From: Hoskinsella mucinilytica
GTDB taxonomy: Bacteria > Bacillota_I > Bacilli_A > Erysipelotrichales > Erysipelotrichaceae
Reading direction: 5' to 3'
DNA length: 64,000 bases
Assembly (NCBI RefSeq): GCF_045223415.1
Contig: NZ_JBEQZJ010000016.1
Span: 13,351 to 77,350 of the forward strand
The position numbers and the translations under genes are program-made. Below the pieces are notes generated by a model, which worked only from the letters and a program-made list of their open reading frames with translations, had not been told where the DNA came from and did no database searches. Every line of letters starts with the position of its first letter. Position 1 is the first letter of the stretch. Positions 27,554 to 37,295 of the stretch are shown one piece after another.

Positions 27554-28609
27554 ATGAATACAATGTTAGATGAAATGATTTCATTTGCGAGAATGAATAA
27601 GTGTAGTGATTTACATTTACAGGTGGGTGGTGCGCCTATCATTCGTAAGAATGGGAAATTGATGGAGTATCCTGGGAATATCAATGATACACAGACCATG
27701 GAAATGATCTTGTCTATGGTGGATGATGAAATGATGGAGCGAATGAAGCAAGGGAAAGATCTTGACTTTACGTATGTCACTGCCGGTAATAATCGACAAA
27801 GGGTAAATGTATATCGTCAACAGGGAAAGCTTTGTGCGGCGCTTCGTATCATCAATGATGAGATATTGACCTTAGATCAGTTACAGATGCCTGAGGTGTT
27901 TAAAAAGCTTGCGATGGAGCCGAGAGGATTGGTTCTTGTGACTGGTCCTACGGGAAGTGGTAAGTCTACTACATTAGCTGCAGTCATTGATTATGTCAAT
28001 GAACATAAAGATTGTCATATCTTAACGATAGAAGATCCAATTGAGTATGTATATCAATCTAAGAAGGCAATGATTCATCAGCGTGAAATTGAGGCGGATG
28101 TGGATTCTTTTGATACAGCGCTTCGTTCTGCCTTACGTGAAGATCCGGATGTTATTTTAGTAGGGGAGATGCGTGATTATGAAACGATCAGTGCGGTCAT
28201 TACCTTAGCGGAAACAGGGCATTTGGTGTTTAGTACGTTGCATACCATTGGGGCAGCTAAAACAATTGATCGTATCATTGATGTGTTCCCTCAACATAAG
28301 CAAGCACAGATTCGTATGCAGTTGGCGGGTATTTTAAAGGCGGTAGTGACACAACAATTGTTACCGACGATGGATGGTACAGGAAGATGTGCTGCTTTGG
28401 AAATCATGACTTGTACCGATGCAGTAAGTGCCATGATTCGTGAGAGCAAGGTGCATCAAATTAATTCTTTGATTCAAACAGGGATGAAAGAAGGTATGCA
28501 AACGTTGAATTTCTCTTTGGCACAACTTGTAAGAAGTGGTAAGGTAGATAAGGAAACGGCTAAGAAATATAGTGATGATCCAAATGAGTTGATGCAATAT
28601 CTCATGTAA
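27554..28609 (+). CDS. pilT: Type IV pilus retraction ATPase PilT
   Basis: 351 residues. PilT N-terminal PAS-like domain (CSDLHLQVGGAPIIRKNGKL), Walker A GPTGSGKSTTL near residue 131, ILTIEDPIEYVY, LREDPDVILVGEMRD, and the AIRNLIRE-type region present here as SAMIRESKVHQ. PilT powers pilus retraction and twitching. It ends the locus; a bidirectional terminator follows. Confidence 0.95.
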   Translation: MNTMLDEMISFARMNKCSDLHLQVGGAPIIRKNGKLMEYPGNINDTQTMEMILSMVDDEMMERMKQGKDLDFTYVTAGNNRQRVNVYRQQGKLCAALRIINDEILTLDQLQMPEVFKKLAMEPRGLVLVTGPTGSGKSTTLAAVIDYVNEHKDCHILTIEDPIEYVYQSKKAMIHQREIEADVDSFDTALRSALREDPDVILVGEMRDYETISAVITLAETGHLVFSTLHTIGAAKTIDRIIDVFPQHKQAQIRMQLAGILKAVVTQQLLPTMDGTGRCAALEIMTCTDAVSAMIRESKVHQINSLIQTGMKEGMQTLNFSLAQLVRSGKVDKETAKKYSDDPNELMQYLM

Positions 28610-28616
28610 AGATAAG

Positions 28617-28646
28617 AAAAAGACAGGGAATGCCTGTCTTTTTATA
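28617..28646. terminator. Bidirectional terminator between pilT and the aminotransferase
   Basis: AAAAAGACAGG and CCTGTCTTTTT form an 11-bp stem with a 5-nt loop, with A and T tracts serving both strands. Confidence 0.9.
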
Positions 28647-29778
28647 AGGAAAGAGCTTGTAGGAATTGTTGTTTCATATGACAAGATAATGGGAAGTTTT
28701 GTTTCTCTAGACAGCTTTGTAAGGCTTCTAGGGTAGCTGCGACATCTTCGACATTGGCATTTTCTCCCATATGACCAATACGTATGACCTTATCTTTGAG
28801 ATAAGAGAAACAACCACTGATCATGATTTGATGATCTTTGATCATGTCATTTAGTAGTGTAGAAGAGGATACGTTGTTTGGTACTTCGATGACGGTTACG
28901 GTATTTGCAAAGTCTTGATTGAGATATAAGGTCAAACCTGCTTTGGTAAGGGCAGTTCTTGTGGCTTTGGCAATGCGATGATGACGTTTGACGATGTCTG
29001 GTTCCTCGATGATGTTTTGTACTGCTACCGCAAGTCCTTCGATATCGGATATCGGCATCGTATAAGGAAACCATTGTTCCTTTAATACGTTTTTGAAATT
29101 CAATAGATTGACATAAAATCCGGCAATCGGTGTTTTGCGTTGTTCCATCTTCTTCCATGCGGCCTCACTGATCGTAACAAGGGTTAATCCCGGTGGCACG
29201 CTCAATGCCTTTTGAGAACCTCCACAAAGGATATCGATATGAGCTTGGTCTATATTCACTTCTTCGCCGATCATACCTGCGACACTGTCTACGATACTTA
29301 GGATACCATAGCTTGAAAGCATGCGGCAGATGCCGGTAATATCATTACAAACGCCACTTGGTGTATCTACATGTACAAGCGTTGCGTAAGCAAAGTCATG
29401 GTCTTTTTCTAAAAAGACATGTAAATCGTTTAGATCGATTCCTTTTTGTTTGTCTCCATGGAAAAAAGTGACTTCTCCTTGATACATTCGAACAAAATCC
29501 GCAAAGCCTTCTGCGAAGACTCCGTTTTCAATGACCAAGACACGATCATTTGGTTCATTTAATGAAGCAACAGCGGCTTCTAAACCGAGGATTCCTTCTC
29601 CGGATAAGATATGGGTAGTATTGGTTGTATGTAAGAGACTACTGATTTTCTTACAAGTATCTTCATATGTTATGAAAAATGCAGGATCTAAATCAGGGTT
29701 GGTACAAATGGTACTTCTTGCTTGACGCACATTTTCTCGTACCTGAGTAGGCCCGGCGCTCATGATTTTTAACATCAT
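28642..29778 (-). CDS. Class V aminotransferase (serine--pyruvate/alanine--glyoxylate type)
   Basis: 378 residues, PLP enzyme. Start region MSAGPTQV is typical (GPTxV), the PLP aspartate is in SIVDSVAGMIGEE, and the Schiff-base lysine is in CGGSQKALSVPPGL. The family covers serine-pyruvate, alanine-glyoxylate and related aminotransferases; the donor and acceptor cannot be fixed by eye. Two adjacent ATG codons (29778 and 29775 downward) follow AAGGAGG on the minus strand. Monocistronic, convergent with pilT and divergent from pheST. Confidence 0.85.
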   Translation of the reverse strand: MMLKIMSAGPTQVRENVRQARSTICTNPDLDPAFFITYEDTCKKISSLLHTTNTTHILSGEGILGLEAAVASLNEPNDRVLVIENGVFAEGFADFVRMYQGEVTFFHGDKQKGIDLNDLHVFLEKDHDFAYATLVHVDTPSGVCNDITGICRMLSSYGILSIVDSVAGMIGEEVNIDQAHIDILCGGSQKALSVPPGLTLVTISEAAWKKMEQRKTPIAGFYVNLLNFKNVLKEQWFPYTMPISDIEGLAVAVQNIIEEPDIVKRHHRIAKATRTALTKAGLTLYLNQDFANTVTVIEVPNNVSSSTLLNDMIKDHQIMISGCFSYLKDKVIRIGHMGENANVEDVAATLEALQSCLEKQNFPLSCHMKQQFLQALSL

Positions 29779-29885
29779 TTATTCCTCCTTTTGATTTGTG
29801 TATCATGATACACCATTTTTTTGGAAGATGCATCAATTTTTGGTAAAAAGCTGTCAAAAAGGGAGAGACAAAATCGAAAAAGTGC

Positions 29886-29914
29886 TTGTAAAGGATAGAC
29901 AAATTGGGTATAAT
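29886..29914 (+). promoter_or_regulatory. Promoter of pheST
   Basis: TTGTAA (29886-29891) and a perfect TATAAT (29909-29914) are separated by 17 bp. The start near 29921 begins the T-box leader. Confidence 0.75.
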
Positions 29915-29920
29915 GATTGA

Positions 29921-30142
29921 GAAAACGTTGATAAGGAGTAGTAATAAAGTTACTTACATGAAAGGGAAAGAAGATCATGGACTGAGAGTCTTCTACATGG
30001 AATGCTTTATGAATTCACCTTGGAGTGAGACTAATCATCTCCCGTATCCATGACGGTTATCATGTCAAGTAAGGTGTGTCGCAAGATGAAACAGGATGGT
30101 ACCGCGTGTGAAAGCGTTCCTGTATATTCTTGGGACTTTTTT
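29921..30142 (+). promoter_or_regulatory. T-box leader controlling pheST
   Basis: The T-box AGGATGGTACCGCG lies at 30093-30106, followed by a terminator hairpin (GTTCC with GGGAC) and a T tract at 30136-30142. Stem I is closed by TTACTTACATGA (29951-29962) with TCATGTCAAGTAA (30059-30071). TTC phenylalanine triplets inside stem I are candidate specifiers; which one is used needs a structural alignment. Confidence 0.92.
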
Positions 30143-30161
30143 TATGAGAGGAAGGAAAGAC

Positions 30162-31202
30162 ATGGAAAATTTAACAACGATCAAAGAAGAAGCATTAGCG
30201 AAAGTTGCGTCCTGTAAAGATATGAATGAATTGCAGAATCTGCGTGTGTTATATCTTGGTAAAAAAGGACCGATTCAGGAAGTTATGAAGTCAATGAAGG
30301 ATCTTCCTAAAGAAGAACGCCCTGCATTTGGTCAGCAGGTCAATGAAGTAAAATCACAGGTAGCTGCGGCAATCGAAGAAAGAAAAGCAGTCCTGGAAGT
30401 AGAAGAAATGAATCAAAAGATCGAGGCAGAAAAAATCGATATTACATTAGAAGGACAAAAGCCAAGCTTAGGTAATATCCATCCTTTGACTTTGGTTCAA
30501 CAGGAAATGGAAGATTTGTTTATCGGTCTTGGCTATGAAATCGGAGAAGGACCGGAAGTGGAAATCGATCTATATAACTTTGAACGAGCAAACATTCCAA
30601 AGGATCACCCGGCACGTGATATGCAAGATACTTTCTTTATCAATGCAGAAGAATTGATGCGTACTCATACGACCGCAGTTCAGATGAGAGAATTAGAAGC
30701 AGGGGCTAAAGAACAAAAGCTTCCGATCAAGGTCATTTGTCCGGGCAAGGTGTATCGTAGAGATGATGATGATGCAACTCACTCACATCAATTTATGCAA
30801 TGTGAGGGCTTGGTCGTAGATAAGAATATCACATTATCCGATTTGAAAGGTACGTTGTTATTCTTGGCACAGAAGATGTTCGGTGAAAATAGAACCATTC
30901 GTTTCCGTCCAAGTTATTTCCAGTTTACGGAGCCTAGCGTAGAGGTAGATGTTAGCTGTCATGTATGTGGTGGTAAGGGATGTCCTGTTTGTAAAGGAAC
31001 CGGTTGGATCGAAATCCTAGGTGCAGGTATGGTACATCCAAATGTACTTCGTATGGCAGGATATGATCCTGAGGAATTGAGTGGTTTTGCATTTGGTATC
31101 GGTATTGAACGTGTTGCAATGTTGAAGTATGGTATTACAGATATTCGTGATTTCTATACAAATGATATTCGTTTCTTGAAAACGTTCAACCGTTTTGAAT
31201 AG
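30162..31202 (+). CDS. pheS: Phenylalanine--tRNA ligase alpha subunit
   Basis: I choose ATG 30162, just after GAGGAAGG, giving 346 residues; an upstream in-frame ATG lies inside the T-box terminator and is rejected. N-terminal coiled coil (about 1-90), then the class II catalytic core: HPLTLVQQEMEDLFIGLGYE, motif 2 (VYRRDDDDATHSHQFMQCEGL) and motif 3 (GFAFGIGIERVAMLKYGI). Forms an alpha2-beta2 enzyme with PheT. Confidence 0.97.
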   Translation: MENLTTIKEEALAKVASCKDMNELQNLRVLYLGKKGPIQEVMKSMKDLPKEERPAFGQQVNEVKSQVAAAIEERKAVLEVEEMNQKIEAEKIDITLEGQKPSLGNIHPLTLVQQEMEDLFIGLGYEIGEGPEVEIDLYNFERANIPKDHPARDMQDTFFINAEELMRTHTTAVQMRELEAGAKEQKLPIKVICPGKVYRRDDDDATHSHQFMQCEGLVVDKNITLSDLKGTLLFLAQKMFGENRTIRFRPSYFQFTEPSVEVDVSCHVCGGKGCPVCKGTGWIEILGAGMVHPNVLRMAGYDPEELSGFAFGIGIERVAMLKYGITDIRDFYTNDIRFLKTFNRFE

Positions 31203-31213
31203 GAGGCAGACAT

Positions 31214-33616
31214 ATGATCATAAGTAGAAAATGGTTACAGCAATATATGGATATCAGTGATTTATCCATAGAAGAGCTGGCAGATAAGATTACCAATAGT
31301 GGTTCTGAGGTAGAAGGTATTGAAAAAATGAGCCAAGGAAGCAATCTTGTCATCGGACATGTATTGGAATGTGTGGAACATCCAGATAGTGATCATCTTC
31401 ATATATGTAAGGTTGATCTTGGTGAAACGGTAGAACAAATTGTTTGCGGTGCTCCTAATGTTGCGGCAGGTCAAAAGGTCATTGTTGCTCGTGTCGGCGC
31501 AGTTCTACCTGGTGGTGAGATCAAGGCAGGTGTGATCCGTGGACAAGAAAGCAATGGTATGATTTGTTCCTTATTGGAGCTTGGCGTAAGTCCTCATATG
31601 TTGAGTGAAGAAAGTAAGAACGGTATCGAGATCTTAGATGAATCAGCTCCTGTAGGAAATGAAGATCCATTAGGATATCTAGGCTTGGATGATGAAATCT
31701 TAGATATCGGATTGACACCGAATCGTAATGATTGTATGGCAGCATGGTCTATGGCGTTAGAAGCCGGTGCGGTCTTACATAAAGAAGTAAAGATTCCATA
31801 TGCAGATGGTGCAAGTGCCAAAGGGGAAGCAACCAAGTTAAAGGTCAGCAGTGAAACCGAAAAATGTCCATTGTTTTTAGGTAAGGTGATTCGAAATGTA
31901 ACCATCAAAGAATCTCCAAAATGGATGAAGGAGCTATTGATGGCTTCTGGTATCAAATCCATCAATAATGTCGTAGATATCAGTAATATCGTTATGTTGG
32001 AAACAGGACAGCCACTTCATTTCTATGATATCGATGCGATTGTTGCACAGGAAATCACAGTGAAGGATCATATTGAAGAAAGCTATACCGCATTAGATGG
32101 TGTTGAGTATCAGCTAGATGCAAGTGACATTGTGATCACTACGGAAGGAAAGCCAATTGGTATTGCCGGTATCATGGGCGGAGATGATTCTAAGATCGAA
32201 GAAACGACAAAGGGAATTATCATCGAGGCAGCGATCTTCCATCATGTATCCATTCGTAATACGGCACGTCGTTTGAATTTGAATACCGATGCCAGTGTGC
32301 GTTATCAAAAAGGAATTGAACCAATGGCTACCTTTAAAGCAATGGATCGTGCTGTGCAATTGTTATGTGAATATGCGGATGCAACCGGATTAGAAGAAAC
32401 GGTACAATTCGGTTCTAACAATTATACACCTGTGGCATTTCATGTAAACTTAAATCGTATCAATCGTTTATTGGGAACGGATTTCGCTTTAGAAGAGGTC
32501 ATGCAAGTATTAAGTGATCTTCATTTGACACCGACCATGGAAGGGGAAGATATTCATGTTGTGATTCCAAGCTATCGTACAGATCTTACGATTGAAGAGG
32601 ATATCGCAGAAGAATTGATTCGTATTCTTGGTTATGATCGTCTTCCTAGAACCTTACCTCAACTTCCGGCAACCTTAGGTAAGTTGAACAAGCGTCAGCA
32701 ATTAAGAAGAAAATTCAAAAGTTGTCTGGCAGATCTTGGCTATAATGAAGCTGTGAGCTATTCTTTGATCGGTGATAAGGAAAAAGAAGATGCTGTCATG
32801 GGGAAAGAACAGCTTTATACGCTTGCTTCTCCAATGAGTGAAGAACGTAAATATGTTAGAAGCTCTATTTTGCCTAGCTTATTGGAATGTATTTCTTATA
32901 ATCAGGCAAGAAGCATGAAGGATGTTGCTTTGTTTGAAATCAGCAATGTTTATGGTGTGAATGAAGTAGAAGAACGTCTTTGTGTTGCGGCAAGTGGTGC
33001 TTTGCATAAGAATCGTTGGCAGAAGTATAGTGTAGATGTAGATTTCTATACGATCAAAGGTTTGTTACAGGCAATGATGGCAAGCATCGGATATGATGAA
33101 AAACGTATTTTGTTTAAGGAAAACAAATTAGATGTGAAAAACTTCCATCCATATCGTAGTGCAGAGGTATATCTTGGAAAAGAATTGTTAGGTATCCTTG
33201 GTCAAGTTCATCCGGTCTTGGCAAAGAAATATGATATCAATGAAACCATTGCTATGGAAATTAACTTAGAGGTTTTATTGAAGAATAAGCCTTCAAAGGT
33301 GAAATATAGCGAGGTTAGTAAGTATCCTTCTGTTACTCGTGATTATGCGTTGGTGGTAAAAGAAGATGTGAAGGTTGCGGATATCTTACAAAGCATTAAG
33401 AAAAACGGCAAACTTGATAAAGAAAACATCATCCAGAATGTTGAAGTGTTTGATGTTTATATGGGTGAACATGTAGAAGCAGGTTATAAATCGATTGCTT
33501 TAAGTGTTACCTTCCAATCCTTTGCGAAAACACTAAAGGATAGCGAAATCAATGAGATTCATGAAAAAATCATGGCATCTTTGAAAAAAGATGTGGATGC
33601 TCAACTTAGAACATAA
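31214..33616 (+). CDS. pheT: Phenylalanine--tRNA ligase beta subunit
   Basis: 800 residues. N-terminal tRNA-binding EMAP-like domain (NLVIGHVLECVEHPDSDHLH), B3/B4 editing domain, B5 domain, and C-terminal ferredoxin-fold anticodon-binding domain (YPSVTRDYALVVKEDVKVADI). Edits Tyr-tRNA-Phe and recognises the tRNA. 11 bp after pheS, translated from AGGAGG. Confidence 0.97.
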   Translation: MIISRKWLQQYMDISDLSIEELADKITNSGSEVEGIEKMSQGSNLVIGHVLECVEHPDSDHLHICKVDLGETVEQIVCGAPNVAAGQKVIVARVGAVLPGGEIKAGVIRGQESNGMICSLLELGVSPHMLSEESKNGIEILDESAPVGNEDPLGYLGLDDEILDIGLTPNRNDCMAAWSMALEAGAVLHKEVKIPYADGASAKGEATKLKVSSETEKCPLFLGKVIRNVTIKESPKWMKELLMASGIKSINNVVDISNIVMLETGQPLHFYDIDAIVAQEITVKDHIEESYTALDGVEYQLDASDIVITTEGKPIGIAGIMGGDDSKIEETTKGIIIEAAIFHHVSIRNTARRLNLNTDASVRYQKGIEPMATFKAMDRAVQLLCEYADATGLEETVQFGSNNYTPVAFHVNLNRINRLLGTDFALEEVMQVLSDLHLTPTMEGEDIHVVIPSYRTDLTIEEDIAEELIRILGYDRLPRTLPQLPATLGKLNKRQQLRRKFKSCLADLGYNEAVSYSLIGDKEKEDAVMGKEQLYTLASPMSEERKYVRSSILPSLLECISYNQARSMKDVALFEISNVYGVNEVEERLCVAASGALHKNRWQKYSVDVDFYTIKGLLQAMMASIGYDEKRILFKENKLDVKNFHPYRSAEVYLGKELLGILGQVHPVLAKKYDINETIAMEINLEVLLKNKPSKVKYSEVSKYPSVTRDYALVVKEDVKVADILQSIKKNGKLDKENIIQNVEVFDVYMGEHVEAGYKSIALSVTFQSFAKTLKDSEINEIHEKIMASLKKDVDAQLRT

Positions 33617-33619
33617 TAA

Positions 33620-33660
33620 AAAAAGGTGGAAATTCGTCATTGACGAGTTCCACTTTTTTT
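33620..33660. terminator. Bidirectional terminator after pheT
   Basis: GTGGAA-x-TTCGTCA and TGACGA-x-TTCCAC form a long stem flanked by A and T runs, serving pheT and the convergent phosphoesterase-like gene. Confidence 0.9.
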
Positions 33661-33677
33661 GATCAACAGCTATTATT

Positions 33678-34547
33678 TTAAGATGTGCTTCCGTTTTGTA
33701 AACGAAACATCAGAATTTGTGGTGGTGCAAACATACGCATATCGATATCTTCAGTACCCAGACCATTAGAAACAAAGAGTTGGGTATGATTGATGGTATA
33801 GCTTCCATGATTGTATTGTTTTGCGCCATCCTTGGTTTTTAGGGCACCGAGGAAAGGTAAGTAGATTTGCCCACCAAGAGAATGACCGGCGAACATGACA
33901 TCGGTATAATTGATGTTAAAATCAGCATTAGCGATGGTATCCGGACAATGGGTCATAACAATATTGTATTCATTCTCATTGATACTTTTAAAGGCTTTAT
34001 CGGAATCAAGATTTCCGTTGATCATGGAATCTAAGCCAATCAAGGTGATGCTATCTTTGGTATGGTTTCGAATACGGATCGCACTGTTTTCCAGGATCTC
34101 AAAATTTGCTTGATATAGTAAATTAGAAACCGTTGTTTTTATTTCTTCATTTACTTGATCTTGATCACCTAATACGGCAAATTTTCCAAGCGGAGCATCG
34201 ATACTTTTTAAAATTGCGGTAACTTCTTTTACTGCCTCACTATCAGGTTGATGAACACCCGGTTCATCAAACACATCTCCGCCGAATAAGACGATATCAC
34301 ATCCTGCTTCGTTTAGCTCATTGATCATCTTGGTCAGACGATCTTTTTTCATGAATCCATTATATTTGATATCAGATAGATAGGCAATCTTGATGTCATT
34401 CATATCTTTCGGTATTTTTGTAGAGGTAAGTGTTGTATAGGATAATTGGACACGATCAACTGAGATATAGATGCTATAAAAGAAGACGCCTGCCAGAAGC
34501 AATGCAATCACTACCAATACAGATAAGACTTTCAGTAATTTCTTCAC
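33678..34547 (-). CDS. Membrane-anchored metallophosphoesterase-like protein with degenerate active site
   Basis: 289 residues from a GTG start (AAAGGAG upstream). A membrane segment (5-28) anchors an extracytoplasmic domain with the order of YkuE/YaeI-type calcineurin-like phosphoesterases. Several metal ligands are altered: the DxH motif is D59-I-K61, GNHD is G127-D-Q-D130, and GHTHGGQ is G221-H-S-L-GGQ. GGD (89-91) and H200 (MTHCPD) remain. Three of five motifs have lost their histidine or asparagine. The reading frame is intact, so it is probably a maintained non-enzymatic or re-purposed protein rather than a pseudogene. Confidence 0.8.
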   Translation of the reverse strand: MKKLLKVLSVLVVIALLLAGVFFYSIYISVDRVQLSYTTLTSTKIPKDMNDIKIAYLSDIKYNGFMKKDRLTKMINELNEAGCDIVLFGGDVFDEPGVHQPDSEAVKEVTAILKSIDAPLGKFAVLGDQDQVNEEIKTTVSNLLYQANFEILENSAIRIRNHTKDSITLIGLDSMINGNLDSDKAFKSINENEYNIVMTHCPDTIANADFNINYTDVMFAGHSLGGQIYLPFLGALKTKDGAKQYNHGSYTINHTQLFVSNGLGTEDIDMRMFAPPQILMFRLQNGSTS

Positions 34548-34613
34548 ATAGGTACTCCTTTCATTCCATATTATTTTACCATAAACTTTGTGTAATGACC
34601 ATGTAAAATGAAG

Positions 34614-34648
34614 AAAAGAAAACCAAAGGCTATACTTCGGTTTTCTCT
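34614..34648 (-). terminator. Terminator of the RNase J gene
   Basis: On the minus strand GAAAACC-x-AAG pairs with CTT-x-GGTTTTC, followed by TTTTCTTC. The stem covers the stop codon of the RNase J gene. Confidence 0.65.
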
Positions 34649-36474
34649 GTTTTTTCTGTTGGTGTATGACGTGGCTTTCGCATGTTGGCTCTTGCCTGAC
34701 GTGCTTGTGCCATTGCCTGCATTGCAGATTTTGAATTGATGATAACAGGTATGACGATCGGATTACGATGTGTCTTATTGTAAAGGAATGGTTCTAGAGA
34801 GCTTCGTACGGTATTCTTTAAGTCAGAGAAGGTGGTACGTTGCTTCATTTTTTCTTTTAATGCTTCGTATACGATCATTTCCGCTTCTTTTAATAAACCT
34901 TGAGAATCTTTGATGAAGACAAATCCACGTGATACGATGACCGGTTTACATAAAACCTTGTTATCTTTGGAATCAATGGCAATGATGGCAGCCACCAATC
35001 CATTATCCGCAAGAATCTTACGATCTTTTAATACAGCAGTAGATACTCCACTGATATCATTACCATCTACATAGATATCATCTGCAGGAATACGGAAACT
35101 ACTTTCATATACGTGATGATTTCTTAGGATCAAAACATCTCCATTGGCACAGGTAAAGATATTCTCTTTTGGTATCCCTGTTTCCATTCCGGTTTCCATA
35201 TGTTGTTTCAACATTTTATATTCTCCATGCACAGGCATGAAATAAGTAGGCTTGATCAGCTGTAACATCAGCTTTTGTTCCTCTTGAGAGGCATGACCTG
35301 TTGTATGAAGATTGGTCAATACAGATTTCGTTAATACATTGGCTCCTGCACGGAACAAACGATTAACGACCTGGTTTACACTTGCGCCATTACCAGGAAT
35401 TGGAGAACTTGAGAACACGACCGTATCTCCGGGAATCAATTTGATATAACGATGCGTTCCATTCGCAATACGACTTAACGCAGCCAAAGGCTCTCCCTGG
35501 CTTCCTGTACAAACGATACAAGTTTTATTCGCAGGGGTATGAGAAAGTTGGTCAACGGTTAAGAAATGTTGTTCACCGATCTTGATCTTTCCCATCTTTC
35601 TACCGATGGTTACGACATTTTCCATACTTCTACCAAAGATGATGACCTTACGACCACAAGCAACAGCTGCCTCCAGTATTTGCGATACACGATAAACATT
35701 GGAAGCGAAGGTTGCGACGATCAAACGACCATTTGTTTTCTTCATGATATCTAAGATTTCTGTGGCAACCTTTTTTTCGGAAATAGAGAAATCTTCCACA
35801 CCTGAATTGGTAGAATCACTCAATAACAGATCTACACCGATTTGACCCATATAAGCCATGACCTGATAATCCGCATTGTTACCGATCGGTGTCAAATCGA
35901 ATTTAAAGTCTCCGGTAGTAACGATCCTTCCATTTGGTGTATTGATCAAAATACCTAAAGAATCGGGAATGGAATGCGTGGTATTAAAGAATCCACATGT
36001 AAAGTGATTCATCTTTAAGCTACTGCGATCGTTGATTTCTATAATTTTGACGCTACGAAGCATTTTACGCTCCTCTAGCTTTTTATTAATTAACGCAACT
36101 GCAAAGGCAGGTGCATAGATTGCTTCAATATCCACACTTTTCAAAAGGAAGGGAATACCGCCAATATGGTCTTCATGACCATGGGTAATGACAAGTACCT
36201 TTCTTTTTCGATTGTTTTTTACCAGATATCCATAATCCGGTATTACATAGTCAACTCCCAGAAGATTGTCCTCAGGAAAACGAACACCCGCATCAACGAT
36301 CAAAATCTCGTTTTCGTGTTCAAAGCAGTACATATTCTTTCCGACTTCGCCTAATCCTCCCAATGCATAAATCAGGGTATCATTACGCTCCGTACTGATT
36401 TTATTATAACTGTTTTTCGTTAAATCCTGATGGGTTCTAGGTGCGCCGTTTTTATTGTTATGATAGTTATTCAT
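34630..36474 (-). CDS. rnj: Ribonuclease J
   Basis: 614 residues, metallo-beta-lactamase/beta-CASP nuclease with 5'-3' exo- and endonuclease activity in RNA decay and rRNA maturation. The zinc motif is ITHGHEDHIGG; the beta-CASP motifs include GDFKFD, LLSDSTNS, SGSQGEPLAAL, and VHGEYKML. The C-terminal domain is followed by a basic tail. The polar N-terminal 25 residues are an extension. AAGGAG precedes the ATG. One RNase J is seen here; whether it is the J1 or J2 type is not clear. Confidence 0.95.
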   Translation of the reverse strand: MNNYHNNKNGAPRTHQDLTKNSYNKISTERNDTLIYALGGLGEVGKNMYCFEHENEILIVDAGVRFPEDNLLGVDYVIPDYGYLVKNNRKRKVLVITHGHEDHIGGIPFLLKSVDIEAIYAPAFAVALINKKLEERKMLRSVKIIEINDRSSLKMNHFTCGFFNTTHSIPDSLGILINTPNGRIVTTGDFKFDLTPIGNNADYQVMAYMGQIGVDLLLSDSTNSGVEDFSISEKKVATEILDIMKKTNGRLIVATFASNVYRVSQILEAAVACGRKVIIFGRSMENVVTIGRKMGKIKIGEQHFLTVDQLSHTPANKTCIVCTGSQGEPLAALSRIANGTHRYIKLIPGDTVVFSSSPIPGNGASVNQVVNRLFRAGANVLTKSVLTNLHTTGHASQEEQKLMLQLIKPTYFMPVHGEYKMLKQHMETGMETGIPKENIFTCANGDVLILRNHHVYESSFRIPADDIYVDGNDISGVSTAVLKDRKILADNGLVAAIIAIDSKDNKVLCKPVIVSRGFVFIKDSQGLLKEAEMIVYEALKEKMKQRTTFSDLKNTVRSSLEPFLYNKTHRNPIVIPVIINSKSAMQAMAQARQARANMRKPRHTPTEKTEKTEV

Positions 36475-36573
36475 AGTAACTCCTTTCTTATTAAGATAAG
36501 CTAAATGGCACCATATCTTTCATTATTATAGCATAAATTATACAAAAATAAACGTGAAACTTTTTAAAAACCA

Positions 36574-36600
36574 GAAAAAATGCTCTAGTCAGAGCATTAT
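36574..36600 (-). terminator. Terminator after deformylase gene
   Basis: AATGCTCT and AGAGCATT form an 8-bp stem with a 4-nt loop, followed on the minus strand by a T-rich tract. It overlaps the def stop codon. Confidence 0.85.
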
Positions 36601-37154
36601 TCAATGATGATGGCATCTTGAATTGCTTGCCAAGGATCATTTTTGTTGATACGATCGTAAAATAAAGTTCCTGAAAAATGATCGATTTCATGTTGAAGTA
36701 CAATTGCTAAATAGTTTTTTGCCTTGATGGTAATTTCTTTATCTTGAAGTAGGTCATAGCCCTTAACTGTGATCCTTGCACTTCTTGGTACGATTCCTTC
36801 ATGTTCATCCTCTACGGATAAACAGCCTTCGCCGTTTTTTAAATAAGCTTTTTGCACAGATTCGGAAACGATACGAGGATTGGCAAGTGCATATTCAAAA
36901 ACCTCATCTTCTTCTCCGGGCACAACAACAGCTAACATTCTTTTAGCTACGCCTACTTGAATGGCTGCGATACCGACAGCAGGACGTAAGTCCTCACGTT
37001 CAGCGATTTCTGCATCCTGACTATCTTTGACATACGTATAAAGATCCGTTAAAAGTTGGCGATCTTCCTTAGTTAAAGGAAGTGCCACTTTTTCACTTTT
37101 TTGACGAACACTTTCTTCTGTGTCCTTTACAATATTATCATAGTGTATATACAT
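36597..37154 (-). CDS. def: Peptide deformylase
   Basis: 185 residues. Removes the formyl group from new N-terminal methionines. The three motifs are all present: VGIAAIQVG (motif 1), EGCLS (motif 2, metal-binding Cys) and QHEIDH (motif 3, two His ligands and catalytic Glu). The 12-residue acidic insert around AVVVPGEEDEV suits the type II enzymes of Gram-positives. AAAAGGAG precedes ATG 37154. Confidence 0.96.
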   Translation of the reverse strand: MYIHYDNIVKDTEESVRQKSEKVALPLTKEDRQLLTDLYTYVKDSQDAEIAEREDLRPAVGIAAIQVGVAKRMLAVVVPGEEDEVFEYALANPRIVSESVQKAYLKNGEGCLSVEDEHEGIVPRSARITVKGYDLLQDKEITIKAKNYLAIVLQHEIDHFSGTLFYDRINKNDPWQAIQDAIIIE

Positions 37155-37295
37155 TAGACTGACTCCTTTTCTTTCAACGTTATTATTTTAAACGCTTTTC
37201 CTTCATAATGGAAGTCTTTTGCTAAATTATTGTGAAAATTCATGTAGAATATGATATCATTATAAGGTATATGCAAAAGAAAGGAGTCATGCTAC

